Of a stretch of 64,000 nt of DNA, positions 63,961 to 64,000 are shown one piece after another. The notes beneath the pieces were generated by a model. That model did not search any database. It worked only from the letters and a program-made list of their open reading frames with translations, and was not told where the DNA came from. Source of the DNA: Misgurnus anguillicaudatus (Eukaryota; Chordata; Actinopteri; Cypriniformes; Cobitidae); the NCBI RefSeq assembly GCF_027580225.2, contig NW_027395283.1:6204501-6268500 (forward strand), written 5' to 3'. Within the stretch, counting starts at the first letter, position 1, and every line of letters begins with the position of its first letter. The translations under genes were made by a program, and so were the position numbers.

Positions 63961-64000
63961 CGAATCAGAACTGAATCTGACTGTCAGAGGAGGAAGATTG
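63961..64000 (+). CDS. NLRC3-like gene B, third exon, cut by the window edge
   Basis: Acceptor TTGCCGTTCAG precedes 63961. In phase it reads RIRTESDCQRRKI and runs off the window. The NACHT exon would be expected further downstream. Confidence 0.5.

Overview
The window is vertebrate nuclear DNA from a teleost fish, most likely a cyprinid or close relative. It is AT-rich, has spliced genes with GT-AG introns, carries a fish-specific NLR receptor gene (FISNA-NACHT exon followed by 174-bp LRR exons), and holds fish-type hAT, Harbinger, L2/CR1-like LINE, Gypsy, Copia and tRNA-SINE sequences. There is no operon structure and no bacterial signal.

Host genes. One NLRC3-like gene runs on the + strand from about 8.5 kb to 48.8 kb. 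Its exons are 8540-8589, 8812-8928, an optional 9604-9690, 9956-11737 (FISNA-NACHT), three LRR exons (15582-15755, 20629-20802, 47644-47817) and a short terminal exon near 48775. Splice phases agree throughout and the exons join without a stop. A second NLR gene starts at 63369, head-to-tail, behind a CRE/ISRE-like promoter, and leaves the window. Other host-like pieces are a broken F-box-like fragment (6.3-6.7 kb) and a lone Ig-domain exon (62057-62213, minus).

Layout. 0-6 kb: fold-back and DNA elements. 6-8.5 kb: F-box relic, TG microsatellite, NLR 5' region. 8.5-21.5 kb: NLR exons, with hAT and TTAA-flanked elements in the introns. 21.5-46.7 kb: one NLR intron blown up by a nested stack of transposons. 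Its candidate outer shell is a Harbinger-like element. Inside are two hAT elements, an AGCATGA minisatellite and a LINE (A) cut into five pieces by a Gypsy element, a rearranged LTR element, a DNA element and a second, opposite-strand LINE (B). 47.6-48.8 kb: last NLR exons. 49-60 kb: two Harbinger-like elements with CTG target duplications, other DNA elements, a hAT relic, a 2.4-kb LTR with a tandem array, a deleted HARBI1 relic, a second copy of the NLR 3' region and a Copia relic. 60-62.3 kb: Gypsy integrase relic, a young short LTR element and the Ig exon. 62.8-64 kb: start of the second NLR gene.

The NLR genes would act as cytosolic innate sensors. Everything else is mainly transposon sediment. 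I found no convincing undescribed host system. The most unusual structures are the nested stack with a readable insertion order, the LTR array of repeated splice-like sites, the inverted LTR composite and the duplicated NLR 3' end. All domain and family names come from reading motifs by eye, not from database searches.
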